From: CALJDF01 sp038121105
Lineage (GTDB): Bacteria > Pseudomonadota > Alphaproteobacteria > SHVP01
Length of the DNA: 64,000 bases
Assembly: GCA_038121105.1 (NCBI GenBank)
Contig: JAYONB010000010.1
Coordinates: 1 to 64,000 of the forward strand
Direction of reading: 5' to 3'
The stretch's first letter is position 1. Every line of letters starts with the position of its first letter. The position numbers were made by a program, and so were the translations under genes. Below, piece by piece: positions 34,428 to 43,730 of this stretch. Under the pieces are notes generated by a model. That model was not told where the DNA came from and did no database searches. It saw nothing but the letters and a program-made list of their open reading frames with translations.

Positions 34428-34632
34428 AGGTGCCTAACTCCCGCAATGCCGCGGCATCCTACACGTCTGGCGCAAGACTGACGGCGTTTGCGGCCAAACC
34501 GCCCATGGTTCGGGCAACGGCCCCAGGTAAAGCGCCGGTAAACAAGTCGTGTGACGCGGCGCTCAACGCTGGAACCGGCCTACGATAAGGCCTAAGTCCC
34601 ATTGAACGCCCGTTTTTTTAAGGGGATTCGGA

Positions 34633-35370
34633 ATGCTAGGATTTGAAGAGTCACGGTCTGTTGCGGGGATGAAAACGATGTCGGTAAGCAAGCGCATCCT
34701 GTTGGTCGACGATGACGAGTCGCTGCGGGACGCCTTGGCCGAACAACTGGCACTTCATGAAGAGTTCGAAGTGATCGCCAGCGGCACCGGCCAAGACGCC
34801 ATGGAAAAGGCCAAGGAAGAGACCTTCGATATGGTGCTCCTCGATGTCGGGTTGCCGGACATTGACGGTCGCGAGGTCTGTCGCTTGCTCCGGCGGGCCA
34901 ACGTCAATGTGCCGGTCATAATGCTGACTGGTGCGGATAGCGATTCGGACCAGATTCTCGGTCTCGATTCCGGGGCCAACGATTACGTCACCAAACCGTT
35001 TCGGCTCGGGATCTTGCTCGCCCGCATGCGCGCCCAACTCCGCCAGCATGAGCAAAGCGAAGACGCAACGTTCGGCATCGGCCCGTACAGCTTCCGGCCC
35101 GCGGCCAAAATGCTGCTATTGGATGACGAAAAGAAAACCAAGGTGCGGCTCACCGAAAAGGAAACCTCGATCCTCAAATACCTCTGCCGGATCGGCAATA
35201 AGGTGGTGCCCCGGGATGTTCTGCTATCGGAGGTATGGGGCTACAACGCCGGCGTGACGACCCACACGCTCGAGACTCACATTTATCGCCTGCGGCAAAA
35301 GATCGAAGCCGACCCGTCGAACGCGGTGCTGCTTGTAACCGAGCCCGGCGGTTACCGACTCAACGCCTAA
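34633..35370 (+). CDS. OmpR/PhoB-type response regulator
   Basis: About 245 aa. The receiver domain has the acid pocket VDDDE, the phosphorylated Asp in MVLLDVGLPDIDG, and the Thr/Lys pair MLTGAD...DYVTKPF. The C-terminal winged helix is complete (LTEKETSILKYLCR, THTLETHIYRLRQKIE, GGYRLNA). Starts at 34633, 34669 and 34678 are in frame; AAGGGG precedes the first. No histidine kinase is adjacent, so it is an orphan regulator. The 205 bp upstream contain no gene. Confidence 0.92.
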   Translation: MLGFEESRSVAGMKTMSVSKRILLVDDDESLRDALAEQLALHEEFEVIASGTGQDAMEKAKEETFDMVLLDVGLPDIDGREVCRLLRRANVNVPVIMLTGADSDSDQILGLDSGANDYVTKPFRLGILLARMRAQLRQHEQSEDATFGIGPYSFRPAAKMLLLDDEKKTKVRLTEKETSILKYLCRIGNKVVPRDVLLSEVWGYNAGVTTHTLETHIYRLRQKIEADPSNAVLLVTEPGGYRLNA

Positions 35371-35457
35371 TCCACCTTATATATCAGTCTGTTATAGGGT
35401 CGCGCCGATCGGGCGCGGCCCAGTTGGGTCTTTTCATTCACAGGCCCGTAAGCGAGA

Positions 35458-36342
35458 ATGCCGGACGTTTTTCGGGAGTCGCCGATTTTGTCTGGCAACG
35501 ATTTTTACGTCCGGTTTTGGGGTGTACGCGGCAGTGTCGCTTGCTCTGCACCCGATATCGTCAAGTATGGCGGGAATACCTCGACCTTAGAGATTTGGTG
35601 CGGCGATCACCTATTGGTGTTCGATGCCGGCACCGGTTTGCGCTATCTCGGCAACGAGTTGGTCACCAAAAAGGATCTCAAGGCGAACCTTTACCTCACC
35701 CACACCCATTTCGATCATGTGTGCGGCCTGCCGTTTTTCCGGCCGGCCTTTTTCCCGACCAACGAGTTTCAGATTTGGGCCGGCCACCTTCAGCCCAAAC
35801 ACACCATCCGCTATGCGCTGACGGAATTGATGATGGCGCCGCTCTTTCCGGTACCGCTCGAGATTTTCCAGTGCAAGCTGTCGTTCCACGACTTCGAGGC
35901 CGGGGCGACGCTCAACCCCTACCCGGACGTCGAGGTAAAAACCTGCGTCCTTAATCACCCCAATGGGGCGACCGGGTATCGGGTTAACTATCAGGGCAAA
36001 TCGATTTGCTATCTGACGGATACCGAACATACCCCCGGTCAGCCCGATCAAAACATCCTGCAAATGATCGAAGGCGCCGACATCGTCATTTACGACGGGA
36101 TGTACACCGACGACGAATACAAGAACCGGGTCGGTTGGGGACATTCGACTTGGCAGGAGGGCGCGCGGCTATGCGACCTTGCCAAGGCCAAACAGTACGT
36201 CGTCTTTCATCACGACCCAGATCATAGCGACGAATACATGGACGGGGTCGCCAAGCAGGTCGACGAAATGCGACCCGGGTCGCTCGTTGCCCAAGAGGGT
36301 ATGATCCTGCGTCCCGGAAATCCGGAACCCAGCTTCGCCTAG
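35458..36342 (+). CDS. MBL-fold metallo-hydrolase
   Basis: 294-aa hydrolase. The opening FYVRFWGVRGSVACSAPD and YGGNTSTLEI, and the metal motif THTHFDH, place it with the phosphoribosyl cyclic phosphodiesterase-like branch (PhnP/ElaC-like). Further ligands appear in YLTDTEH and FHHDPDHSDEYMD. The substrate is unknown. It follows the response regulator by 87 nt on the same strand, and similar pairs occur in related bacteria, so co-function is possible. Confidence 0.85.
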   Translation: MPDVFRESPILSGNDFYVRFWGVRGSVACSAPDIVKYGGNTSTLEIWCGDHLLVFDAGTGLRYLGNELVTKKDLKANLYLTHTHFDHVCGLPFFRPAFFPTNEFQIWAGHLQPKHTIRYALTELMMAPLFPVPLEIFQCKLSFHDFEAGATLNPYPDVEVKTCVLNHPNGATGYRVNYQGKSICYLTDTEHTPGQPDQNILQMIEGADIVIYDGMYTDDEYKNRVGWGHSTWQEGARLCDLAKAKQYVVFHHDPDHSDEYMDGVAKQVDEMRPGSLVAQEGMILRPGNPEPSFA

Positions 36343-36381
36343 ACGGCGCGGTTCGCGCGCGATGCGCACCCTAACTCAATC

Positions 36382-37209
36382 ATGAACTGGCGCCGACTGC
36401 GGCTTGGCCTGCTGACCGTCACCGGCTTGGCGCGGCGCGGCTTTTTCATCCCCTATCGCTACGCAGGCGGTATCGCCGACCGGCAACCGGTGTATGCCGA
36501 GATCGAGGCCCTTCTCGAAAAACACGCGCCGGCGTTCGAACAGACGCTTGCCTTGATTGACGGCTTTGCGGCGCCGTTAGAGGCGCTTTCCGGGTCGCCC
36601 CCTGCACCGCGTTGGGCGCAAGATTGGTTCCCACGGGCCGATGGCGCGGCCGCCTACACCATGGTGCGCCATCACCAACCGGCGCGGGTGGTGGAGGTTG
36701 GCTCCGGCCATTCGACGCGCTTCATGGCGCAAGCGGTCGCCGATCAGAACTATTCGTGCGCGATTACGGCGATCGACCCGGCGCCGCGCGCGTCGATCGA
36801 TGCGCTGCCGGTAAAAATCATCCGTCAATCGGTGCAGCAGGTGGGCGGCGAGGTCTTTTCGACTCTGACGGCGGGCGACGTTCTGTTTGTCGATTCGTCC
36901 CATCTGCTGATGCCCGGCACCGATGTCGACGTGCTGTTCAATCGCATCCTCCCGCGGCTGCAGGCCGGTGTGTTCGTCCACATTCACGATATCTTTTTGC
37001 CGGACGACTACCCGGCGGCTTGGTCTTGGCGCGGCTATAACGAACAGCTCGCCGTTGCGGCGTTGCTCCAGGCTGGCGGGTTCGCGCCGCTGTGGTCCAG
37101 CCGCTACGTTCTGACCCGCATGAAAGAGCAGGTTTCCCGCAGCGTCCTCGCGCGCCTGCCGCTGCCGAACGGGGCTCTCGAAAGCAGCCTTTGGCTGCAG
37201 AAGCTATAG
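36382..37209 (+). CDS. Class I SAM-dependent methyltransferase-like protein
   Basis: 275 aa. The SAM-site-like motif is RVVEVGSGHSTRFMAQAV (about 103-120), followed by AITAIDPAP (acidic ribose-binding residue), then DVLFVDSSHL and VFVHIHDIFLPDDYP. This layout fits the Methyltransf_24 group, often linked to glycan or antibiotic methylation. The N-terminal 90 residues have a basic start but no definite signal peptide. It follows the MBL gene by 39 nt and converges on the ABC importer operon (4-nt gap). Confidence 0.8.
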   Translation: MNWRRLRLGLLTVTGLARRGFFIPYRYAGGIADRQPVYAEIEALLEKHAPAFEQTLALIDGFAAPLEALSGSPPAPRWAQDWFPRADGAAAYTMVRHHQPARVVEVGSGHSTRFMAQAVADQNYSCAITAIDPAPRASIDALPVKIIRQSVQQVGGEVFSTLTAGDVLFVDSSHLLMPGTDVDVLFNRILPRLQAGVFVHIHDIFLPDDYPAAWSWRGYNEQLAVAALLQAGGFAPLWSSRYVLTRMKEQVSRSVLARLPLPNGALESSLWLQKL

Positions 37210-37213
37210 CGGC

Positions 37214-38383
37214 TTACTTGTAGGGGTCGGCCGCGTCACGCAGCCCGTCGCCGAAGAAATTCAGCGCTAACACGGTGATGATGACCGGGATCACCGGAAT
37301 CATCAGCCATGGGTGGAGCGCGACGACATTGATATTTTGCGCTTCGTTGAGCAATACGCCCCAACTGGTGATCGGCGGACGCAATCCGAGTCCCAAAAAC
37401 GACAGCGCGGTTTCGCCGAGGATCATCGAGGGGATCGACAGCGTCGCCGAGGCGATCAAATGGCTCATGAAACTGGGCAGCAGATGGCGCCCGATAACCC
37501 GCCGCGGACTGGCACCCAACAACACCGCCGCGGTGGCAAAGTCTTCCTCGCGCAGCGCGAGGAGCTTCGAGCGGACCGCGCGTGCAAGACCCGTCCAGTC
37601 GATCAGCCCGAGAATGATGGTGATTCCGAAGTAGATCAGAATCGGACTCCAGGTGACCGGTAACGCGGCAGACAGCGCCATCCACAAGGGTAGTTCCGGG
37701 AAGGAGCGAATGATCTCGATCGTGCGCTGAACCAGGCTGTCGACCCACCCGCCGTAATATCCGGCGAGGCCACCCAGCACGATGCCGAGGAGGAAACTGA
37801 TCGTGATGCCGACCAAGCCGACGGTCAGCGATATTCGGGTGCCGTAGATAATGCGCGACAGCATGTCGCGTCCCAACCGGTCCGTGCCGAGGAGATAGAA
37901 CGTCCCGCCTTCCGCCGGGCACACGAAATGGAAACGGCCCTCAATCTGGCCCCAGAATTTGTACTCGTCGCCGCGACAGAAAAAGCGAAGCTTGTAGACC
38001 TTGTCGGGGTTGGGCGTGTATTCGCGTTGGAGCGTCTCGAGATTAAGCTTTTGGTCGTAGCCGTAGACGAAGGGCCCAACGAATTTACCTTCGTGAAACA
38101 GGTGGATGCCCTGCGGCGGCGCGAAGATGCTGCGTCGGTCGCGGAAGTTTAGGTCGTAGGGCGCCAGAAACTCGCTGATCAGGATCGACCCATATAGCAC
38201 CAACAGGATGACGCCCGAAATCACCGCAAGTTTGTGGCGCAGCAGTTTCCACCACATCATTTTCCATTGCGAGGCCATGAAGAAGCGCTCCTGCTCGGGC
38301 GTCATGGTCTCGATGGAATAGGGGTCGAAGGGCTCCTGGCTGACGAAGTGCTCGAGCGGCTTTTCTGTCGAACGATCGGTCAT
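37214..38383 (-). CDS. ABC importer permease, OppC/YejE type
   Basis: 389-aa inner-membrane permease. TM1 is near 38-60 (AVISGVILLVLYGSIL). An extended periplasmic segment of about 110 residues follows (from FRDRRSIFAPP to YLLGTDRLGRD), longer than in standard OppC. Five further TMs follow, with the ATPase-coupling EAA loop at GASPRRVIGRHLLPS. The C-terminus FFGDGLRDAADPY is typical. The start overlaps the OppB-like gene by 4 nt. It is the last gene of the 11-gene leftward run. Confidence 0.92.
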   Translation of the reverse strand: MTDRSTEKPLEHFVSQEPFDPYSIETMTPEQERFFMASQWKMMWWKLLRHKLAVISGVILLVLYGSILISEFLAPYDLNFRDRRSIFAPPQGIHLFHEGKFVGPFVYGYDQKLNLETLQREYTPNPDKVYKLRFFCRGDEYKFWGQIEGRFHFVCPAEGGTFYLLGTDRLGRDMLSRIIYGTRISLTVGLVGITISFLLGIVLGGLAGYYGGWVDSLVQRTIEIIRSFPELPLWMALSAALPVTWSPILIYFGITIILGLIDWTGLARAVRSKLLALREEDFATAAVLLGASPRRVIGRHLLPSFMSHLIASATLSIPSMILGETALSFLGLGLRPPITSWGVLLNEAQNINVVALHPWLMIPVIPVIITVLALNFFGDGLRDAADPYK

Positions 38384-39405
38384 CGTGTTCCGCTCGCGCC
38401 GAGGCGAATGCGAGGATCGAGCAAGGCCAGCGCCACATCCGAAAGAAACATGCCGACGACAGTCAGCAGCGCGAGCCCCATCAGGAAGGAGCCGGCAAGG
38501 AACTGGTCTTGCGATTCGAGCGCCTGCAGCAACATCGGGCCTGTGGTGGGCAGCGACAGCACGACTGAGACGATCGCGGCGCCGGATACGACTTGCGGCA
38601 AAAGGTTACCGATGTCGGCGATGAACGGATTCAGCGACATCCGCAGCGGGTACTTCATCAGCAGGCGGAACCGACCCAGACCCTTGGCGCGTCCCGTCGT
38701 CACGTATTGTTTTTGAAGCTCGTCCAAGAGATTGGCGCGCAATCGGCGAATCATTCCGGCCGTGCCGGAGGTGCCGATCACCACGACCGGTACCCAAAGG
38801 TGCTCCAGAACCGACACCAGTTTGCCGAAACTCCACGGCTGATCGAGGTACTGGTCGTCCATCAGGCCGCCGATCTCGGTGCCGAACCATACGTTCGCGA
38901 GATACAGCAAGACCAGCGCCAGGAGGAAGTTCGGGGTGGCGAGGCCCAAGAAGCCGATGAAGGTGAGGCTATGATCGCCCCAGCTATATTGATGCGTCGC
39001 CGAATAAACGCCGATCGGGAACGACACCAGCCAGGTGAAGATGATGGTCGCGAACGATACGATGACCGACAACCAGATCCGGTCGCCGACCACCTGGGTG
39101 ACGGGCAGATCGAACTCGAACGAATGCCCCATGTCGCCCTGCAGCATGCCCGAAAACCCATCGGGACCCGGCCATACGCCGAGCCACACCGCGTATTGCT
39201 CGAAAAACGGTCGGTCGAGACCGTATTGCGCGCGGAGGAACTCGATCCGCTCGGTCGCGGCGCTGTCCCCCTGCGACTGCAGTTCGGCCAGCCGATTGGA
39301 CAGAAAATCCCCCGGCGGCAGCTGGATGATGATGAACACCAGCAAGCTGATCACCAGCAGGGTGGGGATCATGATCAGCAAACGCTGGATCAAATAGTTG
39401 AACAT
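38380..39405 (-). CDS. ABC importer permease, OppB/YejB type
   Basis: 341-aa six-TM permease. It starts MFNYLIQRLLIMIPTLLVISLLVF, typical for OppB/DppB. A periplasmic part (LQSQGDSAATERIEFLRAQYGLD) is followed by the conserved core, and the EAA loop reads RAKGLGRFRLLMKYPLRMS. Together with the OppC-like partner it forms the channel of a peptide- or sugar-type importer. It lies 24 nt after the binding-protein gene. Confidence 0.92.
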   Translation of the reverse strand: MFNYLIQRLLIMIPTLLVISLLVFIIIQLPPGDFLSNRLAELQSQGDSAATERIEFLRAQYGLDRPFFEQYAVWLGVWPGPDGFSGMLQGDMGHSFEFDLPVTQVVGDRIWLSVIVSFATIIFTWLVSFPIGVYSATHQYSWGDHSLTFIGFLGLATPNFLLALVLLYLANVWFGTEIGGLMDDQYLDQPWSFGKLVSVLEHLWVPVVVIGTSGTAGMIRRLRANLLDELQKQYVTTGRAKGLGRFRLLMKYPLRMSLNPFIADIGNLLPQVVSGAAIVSVVLSLPTTGPMLLQALESQDQFLAGSFLMGLALLTVVGMFLSDVALALLDPRIRLGASGTR

Positions 39406-39429
39406 CGGGAACTTTCCGTCGGCGCCGGT

Positions 39430-41346
39430 CTAGCGGTCGAACCAGAACGTGTCGGGCCGGTAGATGCCGAAATGCGCGCCGGGGTCCCAGTTGTAGATCC
39501 CTTCTTTAGGCACATTCCGCAGGCCCTTGCGGATGACGATCGGTTGCATCACACCTGAGACAATACCGATCGAAAACACTTGATCGGCATGAATGGCCAG
39601 CATCTTATGCCAAATTTCTTCGCGCTCATCGGTCGAGTTCGAGGCCAGCCATTCTGTGTAAAGCGCGTTGAGCCGCTGCGCCTCGGGCATGTCGACCGGC
39701 TCGCCGCTCTTGCCCTTGGTCTCGTAGTGCTGGCCCCATTGCGGCCACTGGTATTGATGCTGCGACGTGACGGCGAGCTCTTTCGGTTGACGGCGTGCGG
39801 TGGGAACGCCGTTTTCCCAGCCCGTCCAAACCGCCATTTGGGTTTGCCCGGCAAAAATCCGATTACGGAACACTTCGCGTTGCGACGGTTTGCTGAAGAT
39901 TTTGACGCCGATCTCCGCCCAGGATTCGGTGATGAGTTGCAGCACGTCGGTTTCTTCGGTGCTTTCGCCGGCGGTCTCGATAACGATTTCGATCGGGCGA
40001 CCGTCGGGCATCAAGCGCGTGCCTTCGTCGTTACGCTCGGTTAGGCCCATCGCGTCGAGCATGTCGTTGGACTCGTCGGGATCGAAGGTCGCCCATTTGA
40101 GCTGATACTCGTCTTTGAACAACGGACTGTCGGGCAGCACCGTGTTGTTGCCCTCGATCGCCAACCCGAAATACAGCGCTTCGTTGATCAGGCTTCGGTC
40201 GATCGCCATCGATAGCGCGCGCCGAAAGCGCACGTCGCGGAACAGCGCCCGCCAACCCGGATCGTCGATGTTGAGGTTGGGGTAGAGCGCAATGTGCGAC
40301 CCCTTAGCCTCGCGCCAAAGGTGCGTGGTGTAGTCGTTACGCTCCTCGCCCTGCTTTAGGAACGGGAAGTTGTTGAAGAAGATCGCGCGCGCCTGCATAT
40401 CCACTTCGCCCGATCCGGCCTTCGCCGGAATGAGTTGCGCCGACGCCTGGCTCATAAAAATGCGATCGATATAGGGCAACTGACGGCCCGCTTCGTCGAT
40501 GCGGTGGTAGTAGGGGTTGCGCACCGCTTCAAACCGGTTGGCCGGGGGCCGGGTGACGTTCATCCAAGGCTGCAGCGTCGGAAGGTCGGGATTGTCGAAC
40601 TTGTAGAGGTTGTCGACGCGGTTGTGCCGGGCGGCCCAACTGCGCGACCCACCGGCGTTGGACTGAAGCTCTTCCTCGGTGGCGTGGTCGATATGAAACT
40701 TCTTTAGGAAATGCGCGGGGCGATAGATGAAAAGGGGCGACGCGCCGGCTAGACGCTCCAGAAACGACGAATTCGGGGCCGACCAGCTATAGCGGACGGT
40801 CGTTTCGTCGATCACTTCGAAGGTCGGCGGTTGCCCGTTGACCAGCATATCGACCGGCGGTCCGGTGGGCGACAGGTTCGGATTGTTCGCGATGTCTTCC
40901 CACCAATAGCGGAAGTCTTCGGACGTGAACGGCGCGCCGTCCGACCATTTATGACCTTCGCGCAGATGAAGCGTGAATACGCGATCGTCTTCGTTGTCGA
41001 CCGCTTTGAGCAGATCGGGCTCGATTTCCAGTTGTTCGTTGTATCCGACCAAGCGGGCATAGCCATAGACAACGAGCAGGCGAACATCGCGGGCGCGCCC
41101 GATCAGGGTTTTGATCGTCCCCCCGTGACGGCCGATCCGTTTGTCGCCCTCTAGCGTGACGACCGAAGCTTCGGCCGGCACGCGGTCCTCGACCGCCGGC
41201 AGCGTCCCGTCGCGAACGGCGTCGCGGAACATCGGCGTTTCAACCAAATTTGCCGCGCCTACCGGCGTCTGCAGCGCCCCGACGGCCAGGAGAAGGCCCG
41301 AGACGGCGCCAATGATGGGGCGGATAAGGCCAGGGTTTCGGCTCAT
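39430..41346 (-). CDS. ABC importer substrate-binding protein (SBP_bac_5 family)
   Basis: About 638-aa periplasmic binding protein of the peptide/nickel class (cluster C). ATG 41346 overlaps the ATPase stop as ATGA and gives a signal peptide, GLIRPIIGAVSGLLLAVGAL. The family signature is seen in FTLHLREGHKWSDGAPFTSEDFRYWWED (two parts). It is larger than OppA (about 540 aa), like YejA and plant-oligosaccharide (AgaA/MoaA-like) proteins. Substrate is unknown; linkage to glycosyltransferases hints at a glycan or glycopeptide. A longer frame to 41460 is spurious. Confidence 0.9.
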   Translation of the reverse strand: MSRNPGLIRPIIGAVSGLLLAVGALQTPVGAANLVETPMFRDAVRDGTLPAVEDRVPAEASVVTLEGDKRIGRHGGTIKTLIGRARDVRLLVVYGYARLVGYNEQLEIEPDLLKAVDNEDDRVFTLHLREGHKWSDGAPFTSEDFRYWWEDIANNPNLSPTGPPVDMLVNGQPPTFEVIDETTVRYSWSAPNSSFLERLAGASPLFIYRPAHFLKKFHIDHATEEELQSNAGGSRSWAARHNRVDNLYKFDNPDLPTLQPWMNVTRPPANRFEAVRNPYYHRIDEAGRQLPYIDRIFMSQASAQLIPAKAGSGEVDMQARAIFFNNFPFLKQGEERNDYTTHLWREAKGSHIALYPNLNIDDPGWRALFRDVRFRRALSMAIDRSLINEALYFGLAIEGNNTVLPDSPLFKDEYQLKWATFDPDESNDMLDAMGLTERNDEGTRLMPDGRPIEIVIETAGESTEETDVLQLITESWAEIGVKIFSKPSQREVFRNRIFAGQTQMAVWTGWENGVPTARRQPKELAVTSQHQYQWPQWGQHYETKGKSGEPVDMPEAQRLNALYTEWLASNSTDEREEIWHKMLAIHADQVFSIGIVSGVMQPIVIRKGLRNVPKEGIYNWDPGAHFGIYRPDTFWFDR

Positions 41347-43229
41347 GCGCGCAAGTCCTCCATTGCGAGGTTTTCGCCGACGGCGCGGACAAAATGCCCA
41401 TCGCCTAAATCGACCATATGAGAGGGGTCGGACCCGTTCAAGGCGTAGGGTTTCGGCCACGCTTCGGGGGTTGACGCTTTGCCTTCCCGCAGCGCCTGGA
41501 AGTCGAGCCGCCGGTCCGGATTGGGGTCCGGGACAGCCGATAGAAGCGCCTTGGTATAGGGATGGACTGGGTTGTCGAAGAATCTATCGCGCGGCGCGCT
41601 TTCCACGACGCGACCCGCGCACATCACCACGACGTGGTCGGCGATGTAATCGATCACCGCCAGATTGTGCGAGATGAACAAATAGGTCAGCCCAAGTTCC
41701 TGCTGAAGGTCTTTGAGCAGATTCAGCACCTGCGCCTGGATCGACACATCGAGCGCAGAAACCGGCTCGTCGCAAATAATCAGGTCGGGCTGCAGCGCAA
41801 GCGCGCGCGCAATGCCGATGCGCTGGCGCTGTCCGCCCGAGAACGAATGGGGATAGCGGCGCAAGTAAGGCACCGGCAAGCCGACCAGCGTCATTAGTTC
41901 GCGCACACGCTCCATGCGTTCTTCGGCATCACCGATTTCGTGGATGACTAACGGTTCGCTGATGATGTCGAACACCGTCATGCGCGGGTTCAACGAACCG
42001 TAGGGATCTTGGAAGATATACTGAACGCGGCGGCGGTATTTCAGCAGGTCGGCGCCGCGAAGCTTGAGGACGTCGACCTCGCTGCCGCGGTTGTTGAACA
42101 TGATCTCGCCCGAGTCGGCCATTAGCGCGCGCATGACCATCTTGCTGGTCGTGGTCTTGCCGCAACCCGATTCGCCGACCAAGCCGACGCAGGTGCCGAG
42201 GGGTACATCGAAGCTCACATTGTCGACGGCTTTCACCGCGCCACCGCTCTTGCCGCCGAACAGGCCGCTCTTGCGAATCTGAAACTCTTTACTGAGGTTG
42301 CGCACGCTAAGCAGCGGCTTGTCGGTCGCGCTGCCCTCGGGCCACGGGTCCCGCGTTTTGAGTAGGCTACCGGCCTCGGTTTTGATCTCGCGAATTGGCA
42401 CCAGGCGCTCGTCGTCTTTCATGCCGAAACGCGGCACGGCTTTCAGCAATGCCTGCAGGTAGGGATGTTCGGCGTGGCGGAAGATGTGATCGAGCGTGCC
42501 CTGTTCCATCACCTTGCCGTGGTACATGACGACGATCTCGTCGGCCATATTGGCAACGACGCCGAGATCGTGGGTGATCATCAAGATCGCCATTTGTAGT
42601 TGGCTTTGTAGATCTTTCATGAGCTGAAGGATCTGGGCCTGAATCGTAACGTCGAGCGCGGTCGTCGGTTCGTCCGCGATCAGCATCGCGGGCCGGCAGA
42701 CCAGCGCCATCGCAATCATGGCGCGTTGGCGCAGACCGCCCGATAGTTCGAAGGGATAGGTTTTGACCGCTTGGTTGGCATTGGGAAAGCCGACCATGTC
42801 GAGCATTTCCCGCGTCGCGTCGATGCCCTCGGCCTTGGTTGCGTCGTTGTGCAACAGGAAAGCTTCACTGATTTGGTCGCCGACCGTGTGCAGCGGCGAG
42901 AGCGACGTCATGGGTTCTTGGAAGATGATCGAGATACGGCCGCCGCGCAGGCGCCGCATTTCAGGCTCTTTGATTTTGACGATGTCGACGAAGTTCTGCG
43001 GCTTGTCGGGATCGAAGAAAATAATCTCCCCGTCCGAGATGCGACCGGCTTTGGGCAAAATGCCCATGATCGATTGCGACACGACCGACTTGCCCGAACC
43101 CGATTCGCCGACAAGCGCGACGGTTTTGCCTTGGGGCACTCGGAACGACACGCCGCGAACGGCTTCGATGCGCCCCTCCGGCGCCATGAAGTCGACGTTC
43201 AAATTGCGGACGATTAATACGTTTCCCAT
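41343..43229 (-). CDS. Dual ABC ATPase (OppDF-type fusion)
   Basis: 628-aa cytoplasmic ATPase with two intact cassettes. Cassette 1: Walker A GESGSGKS, signature LSGGLRQRA, Walker B LIADEPTTALD. Cassette 2: Walker A GESGCGKTT, signature FSGGQRQRIG, Walker B LIICDEPVSALD. Each is followed by the C-terminal oligopeptide-family extension. It energises the permease pair encoded downstream. It starts 18 nt after the small membrane-protein gene, tying the importer to the glycan genes. This normal ATPase contrasts with the degenerate one at 49971. Confidence 0.95.
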   Translation of the reverse strand: MGNVLIVRNLNVDFMAPEGRIEAVRGVSFRVPQGKTVALVGESGSGKSVVSQSIMGILPKAGRISDGEIIFFDPDKPQNFVDIVKIKEPEMRRLRGGRISIIFQEPMTSLSPLHTVGDQISEAFLLHNDATKAEGIDATREMLDMVGFPNANQAVKTYPFELSGGLRQRAMIAMALVCRPAMLIADEPTTALDVTIQAQILQLMKDLQSQLQMAILMITHDLGVVANMADEIVVMYHGKVMEQGTLDHIFRHAEHPYLQALLKAVPRFGMKDDERLVPIREIKTEAGSLLKTRDPWPEGSATDKPLLSVRNLSKEFQIRKSGLFGGKSGGAVKAVDNVSFDVPLGTCVGLVGESGCGKTTTSKMVMRALMADSGEIMFNNRGSEVDVLKLRGADLLKYRRRVQYIFQDPYGSLNPRMTVFDIISEPLVIHEIGDAEERMERVRELMTLVGLPVPYLRRYPHSFSGGQRQRIGIARALALQPDLIICDEPVSALDVSIQAQVLNLLKDLQQELGLTYLFISHNLAVIDYIADHVVVMCAGRVVESAPRDRFFDNPVHPYTKALLSAVPDPNPDRRLDFQALREGKASTPEAWPKPYALNGSDPSHMVDLGDGHFVRAVGENLAMEDLRA

Positions 43230-43247
43230 CGGGTCTCGATTACCGTT

Positions 43248-43730
43248 TCATTCCGTATCGCCAATGCCCATCGCGTTGAAGTTGGTCCAACTCGACGGGC
43301 TAAGTTCGATCTCGCGTTGCCGCGCCACATCTGCGACATGGCGCGCGATGTCTTCAAACCCAGCAATCGAAGAATCCACCGCAACCGTCGAGCCATCACC
43401 CCTAAGCTTTAGGCTCATCCAGCCGCGTTCGTGGTCACGACGCGTCGAATAGTATCGAAGTTGAACGCTCTCCAATGCCTCCCAATCGAACCCGCGGCCC
43501 AGGATGCCGTGCATTCGAATGCTTTTTTCGGACAGTTCTAACACCCGTGTGTGACGGATTGCCGTCCTTATCGCAAAAACCAAAAACAACCCTGTAAATA
43601 CCGAAAAAACATAGAGCCAGAATCGGGAAAGATCATCCAGGAATAGCGGTCCTGCCGAAATAATCAGCCCAACGACCGCTTTGATGTCATCGAACAAAAG
43701 CGCCCGAATCGGGTATCGGAACTGTCTCAC
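43248..43730 (-). CDS. Small membrane protein with PH-like domain (unassigned)
   Basis: 160 aa from GTG 43730, which overlaps the deacetylase stop as GTGA; the frame runs open far upstream but overlaps that gene. Residues 18-30 and 38-55 are hydrophobic (AVVGLIISAGPLFL, FWLYVFSVFTGLFLVFAI). Then comes a strand-rich part (VLELSEKSIRMHGILGRGFDWEALESVQLRYYS), as in bacterial PH/YdbS-like domains. The tail is helical. I cannot name it. It sits between glycan genes and the importer ATPase. Confidence 0.65.
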   Translation of the reverse strand: MRQFRYPIRALLFDDIKAVVGLIISAGPLFLDDLSRFWLYVFSVFTGLFLVFAIRTAIRHTRVLELSEKSIRMHGILGRGFDWEALESVQLRYYSTRRDHERGWMSLKLRGDGSTVAVDSSIAGFEDIARHVADVARQREIELSPSSWTNFNAMGIGDTE

